From: Rhodanobacteraceae bacterium
GTDB lineage: Bacteria; Pseudomonadota; Gammaproteobacteria; Xanthomonadales; Rhodanobacteraceae
NCBI GenBank assembly: GCA_025928735.1
Contig: JAICIW010000193.1
Coordinates: forward strand, 1-5,226
Length of the DNA stretch: 5,226 nucleotides
Direction: 5' to 3'
The notes beneath the pieces are model-generated. The model worked only from the letters and a program-made list of their open reading frames with translations, was not told where the DNA came from and did not search any database. The position numbers and the translations under genes were made by a program. Numbering within the stretch: the first letter of the stretch is position 1; the number at the start of each line of letters is the position of its first letter. Shown piece after piece: positions 1 to 5,226 of the stretch.

Positions 1-1695
1 AACTTCCAGTCGCAGCGGCGGATTGATGTTGTTGATGTCGAGCAGGTTGGGCTTGGGTCCGATGAACGAGGTCAGCGACATCACCAGTTGTTCGCGGATC
101 GGGTCGATCGCCGGGTTGGTGACCTGCGCGAACATCTGGCGGAAGTAGTCGTAGAGCGGCCGGGCACAATGCGACAGCACTGCCAGCGGTGCATCGTTGC
201 CCATCGAGCCGATCGCTTCCTCGCCTTTCTTGGCCATCGGCAGCAACTGGAACTTCAAGTCCTCTTGCGTGTAGCCGAAGGCCTGCTGGCGGTCGAACAG
301 GTTTTCCGTGGTGCGCGGTTCGGGACGCGGTTCGGGCAATTCATCCAGCCGCACGCTGATCCGTTCGATCCACTGTTTGTACGGCCGCGCGTTGGCGAGT
401 TGGTCCTTGATTTCGCGATCGTCGATGATGCGCCCGGCATCCATGTCGATCAGCAGCATCTTGCCGGGCTGCAGGCGCCATTTCTTCACGATGCGCGACT
501 CGGCCACCGGCAGCACGCCGGCCTCGGACGCCAGGATCACCAGGTCGTCGTCGGTGACGAGGTAACGCGCGGGCCGGAGGCCGTTGCGGTCCAGCGTCGC
601 GCCGACCTGGCGACCGTCGGTGAAGGCAATCGCGGCGGGTCCGTCCCAGGGCTCCATCAGCGCCGCGTGGTATTCGTAGAACGCGCGATGGTGGGCGTCC
701 ATCAGCGCGTGGCGTTCCCATGCTTCGGGAATCATCATCATCATCGCGTGCGCCAGCGGGTAGCCAGCCATCGTCAGCAGTTCGAGGCAGTTGTCGAACG
801 AGGCGGTATCGGATTGGCCGGGATAGATCAGCGGCCACAGCTTGGGGAGATCGTCGCCCAGCACCGGCGAGGCGATCGCGCCGGTACGCGCGTTGATCCA
901 GTTGACGTTGCCCTTGACCGTGTTGATCTCGCCGTTGTGCGCGATCAACCGATACGGATGCGCGAGTTCCCACGCCGGAAAGGTGTTGGTGGAAAAGCGT
1001 TGGTGCACCAGCGCGACAGCCGAGATCGTGCGTGCGTCGGCAAGGTCGCGGTAATAGTGGCCAACCTGGTCGGCCAGCAACAGGCCCTTGTAAACCACGG
1101 TGCGCGTGGACATCGACGGCACGAAGTATTCCTGGCCGTGCTTCAGGTTCAGCGCGCGGATCGCGTGGCTGGCGGTCTTGCGGACCACATAGAGCTTGCG
1201 TTCCAGCGCGTCGGGCACCATCACGTCGGGGCCGCGGCCGATGAAGATCTGCCGGATCACCGGCTCGCGTTCCTTCACCGTCGGCGACATCGGCATGTCA
1301 TGGTCGACCGGCACGTCGCGCCAGCCCAGCAGCACTTGTCCTTCGGCGCGTACCTTGCGCTCCAGTTCCTGCTCGCAGGCGAGTCGCGAGGCGTGTTCGC
1401 GCGGCAGGAAGATCATGCCGACGCCGTATTCGCCGGGTGGCGGCAGGCTCACGCCGCGCAACGCCATCTCCTCGCGATACAGCCGGTCGGGAATCTGGAT
1501 CAGGACGCCGGCGCCATCGCCCATCAGCGGGTCGGCGCCGACCGCGCCGCGATGATCGAGGTTGCCGAGGATCGCCAGTCCCTGCTGGATGATCGCGTGG
1601 TTCCTGCGCCCCTTGATGTGTGCGACGAAACCCACGCCGCAGGCGTCGTGTTCGTGACGGGGGTCGTACAGACCCTGTGCGTGCAAGGGCGCCAT
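1..1695 (-). CDS. gltB: Glutamate synthase (NADPH) large subunit, N-terminal part (partial)
   Basis: The large (alpha) subunit of glutamate synthase releases ammonia from glutamine and channels it to 2-oxoglutarate, making glutamate in the cytoplasm with the GltD reductase. The visible 565 codons cover the class-II glutamine amidotransferase domain (about residues 19-430) and the start of the central domain. Cys19 in the DACGVGF motif is the expected N-terminal nucleophile after removal of an 18-residue propeptide. Other amidotransferase motifs are HQRFSTNTFP at residue 231 and HNGEIN at 253. Further on come TLDRNGLRPARY and, in the central domain, NPAIDPIREQLVMSL, both typical of GltB. The start ATG (1695-1693) has a GGCGGAG ribosome site 8 nt upstream and gives the usual short propeptide. 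The gene is cut by the window edge, so its FMN and iron-sulfur domains and any downstream gltD cannot be seen. It is divergent from the riboflavin operon. Family identity is very secure. Confidence 0.97.
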   Translation of the reverse strand, partial: MAPLHAQGLYDPRHEHDACGVGFVAHIKGRRNHAIIQQGLAILGNLDHRGAVGADPLMGDGAGVLIQIPDRLYREEMALRGVSLPPPGEYGVGMIFLPREHASRLACEQELERKVRAEGQVLLGWRDVPVDHDMPMSPTVKEREPVIRQIFIGRGPDVMVPDALERKLYVVRKTASHAIRALNLKHGQEYFVPSMSTRTVVYKGLLLADQVGHYYRDLADARTISAVALVHQRFSTNTFPAWELAHPYRLIAHNGEINTVKGNVNWINARTGAIASPVLGDDLPKLWPLIYPGQSDTASFDNCLELLTMAGYPLAHAMMMMIPEAWERHALMDAHHRAFYEYHAALMEPWDGPAAIAFTDGRQVGATLDRNGLRPARYLVTDDDLVILASEAGVLPVAESRIVKKWRLQPGKMLLIDMDAGRIIDDREIKDQLANARPYKQWIERISVRLDELPEPRPEPRTTENLFDRQQAFGYTQEDLKFQLLPMAKKGEEAIGSMGNDAPLAVLSHCARPLYDYFRQMFAQVTNPAIDPIREQLVMSLTSFIGPKPNLLDINNINPPLRLEV

Positions 1696-1725
1696 CGTCG
1701 TCGCTCCGCCGGGGGCTCGATTTCG

Positions 1726-1753
1726 ACTATAGTGCGGTGCAGCAAAAAGGCAA
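1726..1753 (-). promoter_or_regulatory. Candidate sigma-70 promoter for gltB
   Basis: On the minus strand, TTGCCT (1753-1748) and TATAGT (1731-1726) are separated by 16 bp. They match the -35 and -10 consensus at 4/6 and 5/6 positions. Transcription would begin near 1719, leaving a leader of about 24 nt that includes the GGCGGAG ribosome site. A second possible pair, TTGGAC (1786-1781) and TAAAAA (1763-1758) with a 17-bp spacer, would hold most of the 20-bp palindrome in its spacer. Which one is used cannot be decided from sequence alone. Confidence 0.45.
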
Positions 1754-1762
1754 CATGTTTTT

Positions 1763-1782
1763 ACGTCCAGACGTCTGGACGT
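1763..1782. promoter_or_regulatory. Perfect 20-bp palindrome, probable operator upstream of gltB
   Basis: ACGTCCAGACGTCTGGACGT is identical to its reverse complement over all 20 bp. It sits 9 bp upstream of the candidate gltB -35 box, centred about 53 bp before the inferred transcription start. That spacing suits an activator, or a repressor if the alternative promoter is used. In 8-bp steps the region reads TTACGTCC, AGACGTCT, GGACGTCC (1761-1784); the middle unit equals the MetJ met-box consensus and the neighbours match it at 5/8 and 6/8. Shorter perfect palindromes flank it: AACATGTT (1752-1759), TCCAATTGGA (1782-1791) and ATGATCAT (1791-1798). The protein that binds is unknown. The palindrome is plain; the regulatory role is inferred. 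Confidence 0.55.
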
Positions 1783-1798
1783 CCAATTGGATGATCAT

Positions 1799-1900
1799 GG
1801 CCAGTGATGTCCGCCGAATCGTGGAAGCGGGTCCGCGCACCGCTCCAAAGCGACCTGGCCTCGGGGGTGCTAAGCTGCGGCCTCCGGCCCGTGCCGGAAA
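1799..1900. other. Intergenic stretch before the riboswitch; no clear promoter seen
   Basis: These bases must contain or adjoin the start of the riboswitch transcript, but I see no pair of boxes that matches a sigma-70 consensus well. TGCTAAGCT (1868-1876) could be a weak extended -10 element but lacks a recognisable -35 partner. A small hairpin, TCCGG (1883-1887) with CCGGA (1894-1898), lies immediately before the aptamer. No coding region is supported here. Confidence 0.3.
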
Positions 1901-2066
1901 CGTCTTCAGGGCGGGGTGCAAGTCCCCACCGGCGGTAGGTGCCCACCAAAGCACAAGCCCGCGAGCGCTTTCGCAGTCGCGAAAGGTCAGCAGATCCGGT
2001 CGAATACCGGAGCCGACGGTCGGCAGCAGGTCAACGCTGCCGGAAAGTCCGGATAAAGCGAAGACG
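1901..2066 (+). promoter_or_regulatory. FMN riboswitch (RFN element) aptamer
   Basis: This is the flavin mononucleotide-sensing aptamer of riboflavin operons. The closing P1 stem is perfect: CGTCTT (1901-1906) with AAGACG (2061-2066). The conserved core blocks follow in the right order: CAGGGCGGGGTG with its CCCCACCGGCGGTA partner (1907-1936), GCCCGCGAGC (1957-1966), GGTCAGCAGATCCGG (1985-1999), CCGGAGCCGACGGT (2007-2020) and AGTCCGGAT (2046-2054). Variable arms also pair: CTTTCGC (1968-1974) with GCGAAAG (1979-1985), and CGGCAGC (2021-2027) with GCTGCCG (2036-2042). FMN binding to such aptamers is known to lower expression of the downstream rib genes. Here the first gene downstream is ribE, starting 274 nt after the aptamer. 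Confidence 0.96.
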
Positions 2067-2147
2067 GTCCGATCGCGGCGATGTCCGCGCGTCGGACTCA
2101 TGCCTTGGGGCGTTCTCGCCATGTGTCACGTGGAGAACGTTGCATGA
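2067..2147 (+). terminator. Probable expression platform / terminator-like hairpins of the FMN riboswitch
   Basis: Two strong hairpins follow the aptamer directly. The first pairs GTCCGA and CGCGG (2067-2078) with CCGCG and TCGGAC (2085-2097). The second is long: TCATGC (2098-2103) with GCATGA (2142-2147), CGTTCT (2111-2116) with AGAACG (2134-2139), and CCATGT (2119-2124) with ACGTGG (2128-2133). It is followed by CTTGTTCCTT, a poor U-tract. A competing short hairpin, GGCG-TTCT-CGCC (2109-2120), uses the same bases as the middle of the long one. This suggests alternative folds linked to FMN binding. Because the ribE ribosome site is almost 200 nt away, control by transcription termination (intrinsic or Rho-assisted) is more likely than simple masking of that site. 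The pairings are seen; the mechanism is inferred. Confidence 0.45.
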
Positions 2148-2206
2148 CTTGTTCCTTCCGGATCTCCGGCGCCTTCACCAGGGAACCTCTGATCAATCCC
2201 GCTACT

Positions 2207-2306
2207 CGTCATCCCGGAATCGCGAAGCGATATCCGGGACCCAGCGACTTTGCTTTTCAGTCGTTGCGCGAAAAGTCACTGGATCCCGGCTTTCGCCGGG
2301 ATGACG
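2207..2306. repeat. 100-bp compound inverted repeat (REP/BIME-like intergenic element)
   Basis: The element is bounded by perfect 11-bp inverted ends, CGTCATCCCGG (2207-2217) and CCGGGATGACG (2296-2306). Each end carries its own hairpin. The left one pairs CCCGG with CCGGG (2213-2238) around an inner ATCGC-GAA-GCGAT. The right one pairs ATCCCGGC (2283-2290) with GCCGGGAT (2295-2302) around TTTC. The inner parts are also inverted copies of each other: CCAGCGACTTT (2241-2251) against AAAGTCACTGG (2272-2282), with one mismatch. This layout of two opposed REP-like hairpins with a linker fits bacterial interspersed mosaic elements. Similar GTCATYCCCG elements are common between genes in Xanthomonadales and other Proteobacteria, so many genomic copies are expected. 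It lies inside the ribE leader, between the riboswitch platform and the ribosome site. It has no coding capacity. Confidence 0.8.
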
Positions 2307-2340
2307 GGCAAAAGCAGAGCCTTCCCAAGGAGGCGCGCTG

Positions 2341-2940
2341 ATGTTCACCGGCATCATCCAGGCCACCGGCCGCGTCACCCGCAGCGAACCGCGCGGCGGT
2401 GACCTGCGCCTCGGCATCGTCGCGCCCGAATTCGATACGTCCGATGTCGGGCTGGGCGACAGCATCGCGGTGTCGGGCTGTTGCCTGACCGTGGTCGCGC
2501 ACGAAGGCGACACGCTGGCGTTCGACATTTCCAACGAAAGCCTTGCCCTGACCACGCTGGGCGACCTGGCCATGGGTGATCGCGTGAATCTGGAAAAGGC
2601 ATTGCGGCTTTCGGATCGGCTGGGCGGCCATCTGGTATCGGGCCACGTCGACGGCATCGGCAGCATCGTTGCCGTCGGATCCGATGCGCGTTCGCAGCGC
2701 TGGATCCTCGAGGCGCCACCGGCACTGGCTCGCTATATCGCGGCCAAGGGTTCGGTGTGCGTGGATGGCGTCAGCCTGACTGTCAATACGGTGGATGGTG
2801 CTCGCTTCGGCGTGAATCTGATTCCGCATACGGTCGAGCACACCACGTTCGGCGACCGTCGCGCGGGCGATCGCGTGAATCTCGAAATCGACATGCTGGC
2901 GCGCTACGTCGAGCGGCTTCGTTTCTGCGATCGTCCATGA
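2341..2940 (+). CDS. ribE: Riboflavin synthase, alpha subunit
   Basis: Catalyses the last step of riboflavin synthesis, the dismutation of two 6,7-dimethyl-8-ribityllumazine molecules into riboflavin and the pyrimidine dione that RibH reuses; cytoplasmic, active as a trimer. The 199-residue length is normal for the family. Two similar lumazine-binding barrels are visible, residues 1-97 and 98-190. The N-terminal MFTGII is diagnostic. The active-site region of barrel one has Ser41 and SGCCLTV with Cys47-Cys48; barrel two has GHLVSGHVDG (residues 96-105), DGVSLTVN (142-149) and IPHT (161-164). The start is firm: AAGGAGG ends 7 nt before the ATG and the N-terminus matches the family. It is the first gene after the FMN riboswitch, where ribD is often found in related operons. 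E. coli calls this gene ribC. Confidence 0.97.
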   Translation: MFTGIIQATGRVTRSEPRGGDLRLGIVAPEFDTSDVGLGDSIAVSGCCLTVVAHEGDTLAFDISNESLALTTLGDLAMGDRVNLEKALRLSDRLGGHLVSGHVDGIGSIVAVGSDARSQRWILEAPPALARYIAAKGSVCVDGVSLTVNTVDGARFGVNLIPHTVEHTTFGDRRAGDRVNLEIDMLARYVERLRFCDRP

Positions 2941-2996
2941 TCGCGTAAATCAAAAAACGGACATCCATGTCCGACTTTCAACAAGAGCATTCTCCG

Positions 2997-4145
2997 ATGA
3001 GTTTTTCTGCCATTCCTGAACTGCTGGACGAGATCGCCGCCGGCCGCATGGTGGTGATGCTCGACGACGAGGACCGCGAGAACGAGGGCGACCTGATCAT
3101 GGCCGCCGACAAGGTGCGCGCCGAGGACGTCAACTTCATGGCACGCGAAGGCCGCGGGCTGATCTGTCTCGCGCTGGACCAGGCGCGCTGCCGCCGGCTA
3201 GGCCTGCAGCCGATGGTGCGCGACAACGGTTCGGCGTACCACACCAATTTCACGGTGTCGATCGAAGCCGCGAGCGGCGTCACCACCGGTATTTCCGCGC
3301 ACGACCGCGCGCGCACCATCCAGGTCGCGGTGGCGCCCGATGCCAAGCCCACCGATCTGGTGCAGCCGGGCCACGTGTTTCCGCTGGAAGCGCAACCCGG
3401 CGGCGTGTTGACGCGCGCCGGTCACACCGAAGCCGCGGTGGACCTTGCGGTGCTGGCTGGCTGCATGCCGGCCGGGGTGCTGGTGGAAATCCTGCGCGAG
3501 GACGGCTCGATGGCGCGGCGGCCGGACCTCGAAACCTTTGCCGCGAAGCACGGGCTCAAGATCGGCAGCATCGCGGACCTCATCCGCTATCGGCTGGCGA
3601 CCGAAAAGACCATCGAGCGCGTGCACGAATCCGAGGTCGAAACCGAATTCGGCACATTCCGGTTGCTCGCATGGCGCGACCGTTTGCGCGGCGACCTGCA
3701 CTTTGCGCTGGTGCGCGGCGCCGTCGACGGAGCCACGCCGGTGCTGACGCGCGTGCACGTGCGCAACGTGTTGTCCGATGTGCTGCACCTCGAGCGCGAG
3801 GATCTCGGCATGACCATGACCGCGGCGCTGCGCCGCGTCGCCGCTGAAGGTCGTGGCGTGGTGGTGGTGCTTGCCGCCGAGGAGACTTCCGACGGCGTGC
3901 TCGCACGCCTGAATCGCGAAGTGGCGGACCCGCCGGAAGCCGGGCGCAGGAACGCCACGCAGCGCGAATGGCGCCAGCTCGGGCTGGGCGCGCAGATCCT
4001 GGCCGACCTTGGCGTGCACCGCCTGCGCGTGCTGGGTACGCCGCGCAAGCTGGTGGGGCTTTCGGGTTTCGACCTCGAAGTGGTCGAATACGTGGAAGAA
4101 CCGGCACATGGATCCCGGGACCTGCGACCGGAAGCGCGCAAGTAA
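2997..4145 (+). CDS. ribB: 3,4-dihydroxy-2-butanone 4-phosphate synthase with degenerate GTP cyclohydrolase II-like domain (RibBX type)
   Basis: The N-terminal domain (residues 1-205) converts ribulose 5-phosphate to 3,4-dihydroxy-2-butanone 4-phosphate plus formate, supplying the four-carbon unit used by RibH. Its motifs are intact: the acidic metal/substrate loop DDEDRENEGD (23-32), TTGISAHDRARTI (96-108) and TRAGHTEAAVDLA (139-151). The C-terminal part (about 214-366) aligns with GTP cyclohydrolase II by pattern, but the zinc cysteines are replaced. Where RibA has RVHSEC and CDCG, this protein has RVHVRN (Asn257) and EDLG (Glu268, Leu270), and the RQEGRGIGL loop has become AAEETSDGV. Cyclohydrolase activity is therefore not expected; such fusions are known in Proteobacteria as ribBX. 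I chose the ATG at 2997 because MSFSAIPELLDEI fits family N-termini. The in-frame ATG at 2967, with CGGA 5 nt upstream, would add ten residues and remains possible. It lies 56 nt after ribE in the same operon. Confidence 0.93.
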   Translation: MSFSAIPELLDEIAAGRMVVMLDDEDRENEGDLIMAADKVRAEDVNFMAREGRGLICLALDQARCRRLGLQPMVRDNGSAYHTNFTVSIEAASGVTTGISAHDRARTIQVAVAPDAKPTDLVQPGHVFPLEAQPGGVLTRAGHTEAAVDLAVLAGCMPAGVLVEILREDGSMARRPDLETFAAKHGLKIGSIADLIRYRLATEKTIERVHESEVETEFGTFRLLAWRDRLRGDLHFALVRGAVDGATPVLTRVHVRNVLSDVLHLEREDLGMTMTAALRRVAAEGRGVVVVLAAEETSDGVLARLNREVADPPEAGRRNATQREWRQLGLGAQILADLGVHRLRVLGTPRKLVGLSGFDLEVVEYVEEPAHGSRDLRPEARK

Positions 4146-4198
4146 TTCCCTCGGTGCATCGCTGTTACGCTTTTCGAACCCCGAATCACGAAAACCCC

Positions 4199-4681
4199 AT
4201 GTCCGACCAATCCGCCACGCCATCCACCGACCTGCGTTCGCCCTCCGGCGCGCGGTACGCCGTGGTCGCCAGTCGCTGGAACGGCGAGATCGTCGACGAG
4301 CTGGTGAGCGGTGCGCACCGCGCGTTCGCCGCGCATGGCGTGTCGGATGACGGTGTGGACGTCGTGCGTGTGCCGGGTGCATGGGAGTTGCCGCTGGTGG
4401 CGAAGCGGCTTGCCGCGAGCGGCCGCTACGCGGCGATCGTGGCGCTGGGCTGCGTGGTGCGCGGCGAAACGCGACACTACGAACACGTCGCGGACGAGTG
4501 CGCGCACGGTTTGATGCGTATCGCGCTGGACACCGACGTTCCGGTGCTGAATGGCGTGCTCGCGGTCGAGGACGAAGCCGATGCCTGGGCGCGCGCGGGC
4601 GGCGCGCATGGCAACAAGGGCGCGGACGTCGCGTTGGCTGCGATCGAAATGGCGACACTCTTGCAGGAGATTTCCGGATGA
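4199..4681 (+). CDS. ribH: 6,7-dimethyl-8-ribityllumazine synthase
   Basis: Condenses 5-amino-6-ribitylamino-uracil with the RibB product to form lumazine, the substrate of RibE; the family forms pentamers or icosahedral 60-mers in the cytoplasm. The product is 160 residues, a normal length. Recognisable motifs are SRWN (25-28), VPGAWELP (58-65), the catalytic stretch ALGCVVRGETRHYEHVA (82-98) with the proton-acceptor His93, NGVLAVE (118-124) and GNKGADVA (138-145). Trp27 and Trp62 stand where Phe is common in relatives, a mild difference. The ATG at 4199 is chosen because its short leader before GARYAVVAS suits the family; reading further upstream would run into ribB in another frame. No good ribosome-binding site precedes it (CGAAAACCCC), so translation may depend on coupling to ribB, which ends 53 nt upstream. 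Its last codons overlap nusB. Confidence 0.96.
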   Translation: MSDQSATPSTDLRSPSGARYAVVASRWNGEIVDELVSGAHRAFAAHGVSDDGVDVVRVPGAWELPLVAKRLAASGRYAAIVALGCVVRGETRHYEHVADECAHGLMRIALDTDVPVLNGVLAVEDEADAWARAGGAHGNKGADVALAAIEMATLLQEISG

Positions 4682-5130
4682 CAGCTTCCCGGCGCCATGA
4701 CGGCATCGATCCGGCCGCGCGCAGCCGCGCGCGGCGCCGCGCGGTGCAGGCGCTGTACGCGTGGGAATTGGGCGGCAACTCCATGCGCAACGTCATCGAC
4801 GATTTTCGTTCCGAACAGGATATGCAGATCGCCGACCTCGAATATTTCGAGGACCTGTTGCGCGGCGTGGAAGCGCATCGTGCCGAGTTGGATGCCGGCA
4901 TGGCGCCCTTCCTCGATCGCGACATCGAGCGGGTCGATCCGATCGAACGCGCGGTGTTGCGCTTGTCCGCGTACGAGCTGAAGCATCGCATCGACGTGCC
5001 GTATCGCGTGGTGTTGAACGAGGCGGTGGAAGTCGCCAAGCGTTTCGGTTCCGAGCAGGGCCACACCTACGTCAACGGCGTGCTGGACAAGCTGGCGCGT
5101 GCGTGGCGCGTCACCGAAACGAACGGCTGA
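4678..5130 (+). CDS. nusB: Transcription antitermination factor NusB
   Basis: NusB binds the boxA RNA element together with NusE (ribosomal protein S10) and supports antitermination at rRNA operons. The 150-residue product shows the all-helical NusB pattern: basic N-terminus ARSRARRRAVQALYAWEL (residues 13-30), the central LEYFEDLLRGV, the highly conserved RVDPIERAVLRLSAYEL helix, PYRVVLNEAVEVAKRFG, and the C-terminal YVNGVLDKLAR. The arginine-rich first helix is the known boxA-contacting surface. The start ATG overlaps the ribH stop as ATGA (4678-4681), with TTGCAGGAGA providing a ribosome site a few bases before it, so translation is probably coupled to ribH. The ribH-nusB pairing is common across Proteobacteria. 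It should share the FMN-controlled transcript unless an internal promoter exists; I did not see one. Confidence 0.97.
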   Translation: MTASRRHDGIDPAARSRARRRAVQALYAWELGGNSMRNVIDDFRSEQDMQIADLEYFEDLLRGVEAHRAELDAGMAPFLDRDIERVDPIERAVLRLSAYELKHRIDVPYRVVLNEAVEVAKRFGSEQGHTYVNGVLDKLARAWRVTETNG

Positions 5131-5134
5131 GCTC

Positions 5135-5226
5135 ATGGACGCCGCGGCCCGGCCATCGTTCGTCGCGGCGCCGGTGATCGAGACGGCGCGGTTGCGCCTG
5201 CGCGCGCACCGCCCGGGTGATTTCGA
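5135..5226 (+). CDS. Probable GNAT-family N-acetyltransferase, N-terminal fragment (partial)
   Basis: An ATG 4 nt after the nusB stop opens a frame without stops to the window edge (30 codons plus two bases). The segment IETARLRLRAHRPGDF, at residues 16 to 31 with the final codon cut, resembles the first strand and helix of RimJ/RimL-like GNAT acetyltransferases, which often begin with TERLRLRPWRPED-type sequence. Such enzymes transfer an acetyl group from acetyl-CoA to an amine; the substrate cannot be guessed. The acetyl-CoA-binding motif would lie beyond the window. The ribosome site is weak (CTGAG overlapping the nusB stop), and the close spacing suggests read-through from the rib-nusB operon. 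The family call rests on a short stretch and is moderate. Confidence 0.6.
   Translation, partial: MDAAARPSFVAAPVIETARLRLRAHRPGDF

Noticed and set aside
730..741. Short ATC trinucleotide run inside gltB
   Set aside because: It encodes four methionines just before IPEAWE, close to the MMxIPEAW sequence normally found in GltB. It is too short to suggest slippage or a repeat array.
88..1794. Plus-strand open frame of 568 codons opposite gltB
   Set aside because: The minus strand encodes an unmistakable GltB over this span. The plus-strand frame is rich in His, Arg, Gln and Val with no recognisable domain, as expected for the complement of a high-GC gene, and it continues through the gltB promoter.
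1727..2122. Minus-strand open frame of 131 codons across the intergenic region and riboswitch
   Set aside because: It overlaps the FMN aptamer and the gltB promoter palindromes, whose structural constraints explain the sequence. No family resemblance or start signal is visible.
2202..2841. Minus-strand frames of 154 and 194 codons overlapping the repeat and ribE
   Set aside because: They are shadows of ribE, a secure gene, and of the palindromic element.
2967..2996. Small leader peptide or separate short gene before ribB
   Set aside because: The frame opened at 2967 runs uninterrupted into ribB, so it is only an alternative start adding ten residues.
4711..4742. Very GC-rich alternating CGCG stretch near the start of nusB
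   Set aside because: It is explained by the arginine/alanine-rich RNA-binding first helix of NusB in a high-GC genome; no separate element is supported.
3198..5066. Minus-strand open frame of 622 codons opposite ribB, ribH and nusB
   Set aside because: It spans three well-identified plus-strand genes and their junctions, is dominated by Arg/Ala/Pro/His, and shows no domain or ribosome site. It is an antisense artefact of high GC.

Overview
The window looks like ordinary chromosome from a high-GC gammaproteobacterium, most likely of the Xanthomonadales/Lysobacterales (Xanthomonas, Lysobacter, Rhodanobacter or Dyella type). This placement is an inference from four things: the block ribE - ribB(X) - ribH - nusB, an FMN riboswitch in front of it, high GC, and a compound-palindrome intergenic repeat with GTCATCCCGG ends. 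No database search was possible.

Layout. Positions 1-1695 on the minus strand hold the first 565 codons of gltB, the large subunit of NADPH-dependent glutamate synthase; the gene runs off the left edge. Positions 1696-1900 are the divergent intergenic region, with a plausible gltB promoter and a perfect 20-bp palindrome just upstream of it. From 1901 everything reads on the plus strand. An FMN (RFN) riboswitch aptamer (1901-2066) is followed by a hairpin-rich expression platform (2067-2147), then a 100-bp inverted-repeat element (2207-2306). The genes are riboflavin synthase ribE (2341-2940), 3,4-dihydroxy-2-butanone 4-phosphate synthase with a degenerate RibA-like tail (ribBX type, 2997-4145), lumazine synthase ribH (4199-4681) and the transcription factor nusB (4678-5130, 4-bp overlap with ribH). 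The first 30 codons of a probable GNAT-family acetyltransferase begin at 5135 and run off the right edge.

How the genes work together. RibB makes the four-carbon unit, RibH joins it to the pyrimidine intermediate to give lumazine, and RibE dismutates lumazine to riboflavin. The FMN riboswitch presumably lowers expression of the whole unit when FMN is plentiful. NusB is a translationally coupled passenger, as in many Proteobacteria. The early steps (GTP cyclohydrolase II and the RibD deaminase/reductase) are not encoded here. The RibA-like domain on RibB has lost all three zinc-binding cysteines and so is very unlikely to supply cyclohydrolase activity; ribA and ribD should lie elsewhere.

I found no undescribed system. 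The points worth a second look are the degenerate RibA domain, the palindrome cluster in the gltB promoter (with 8-bp units resembling met boxes), the repeat element inside the riboswitch leader, and the absence of ribD between riboswitch and ribE.
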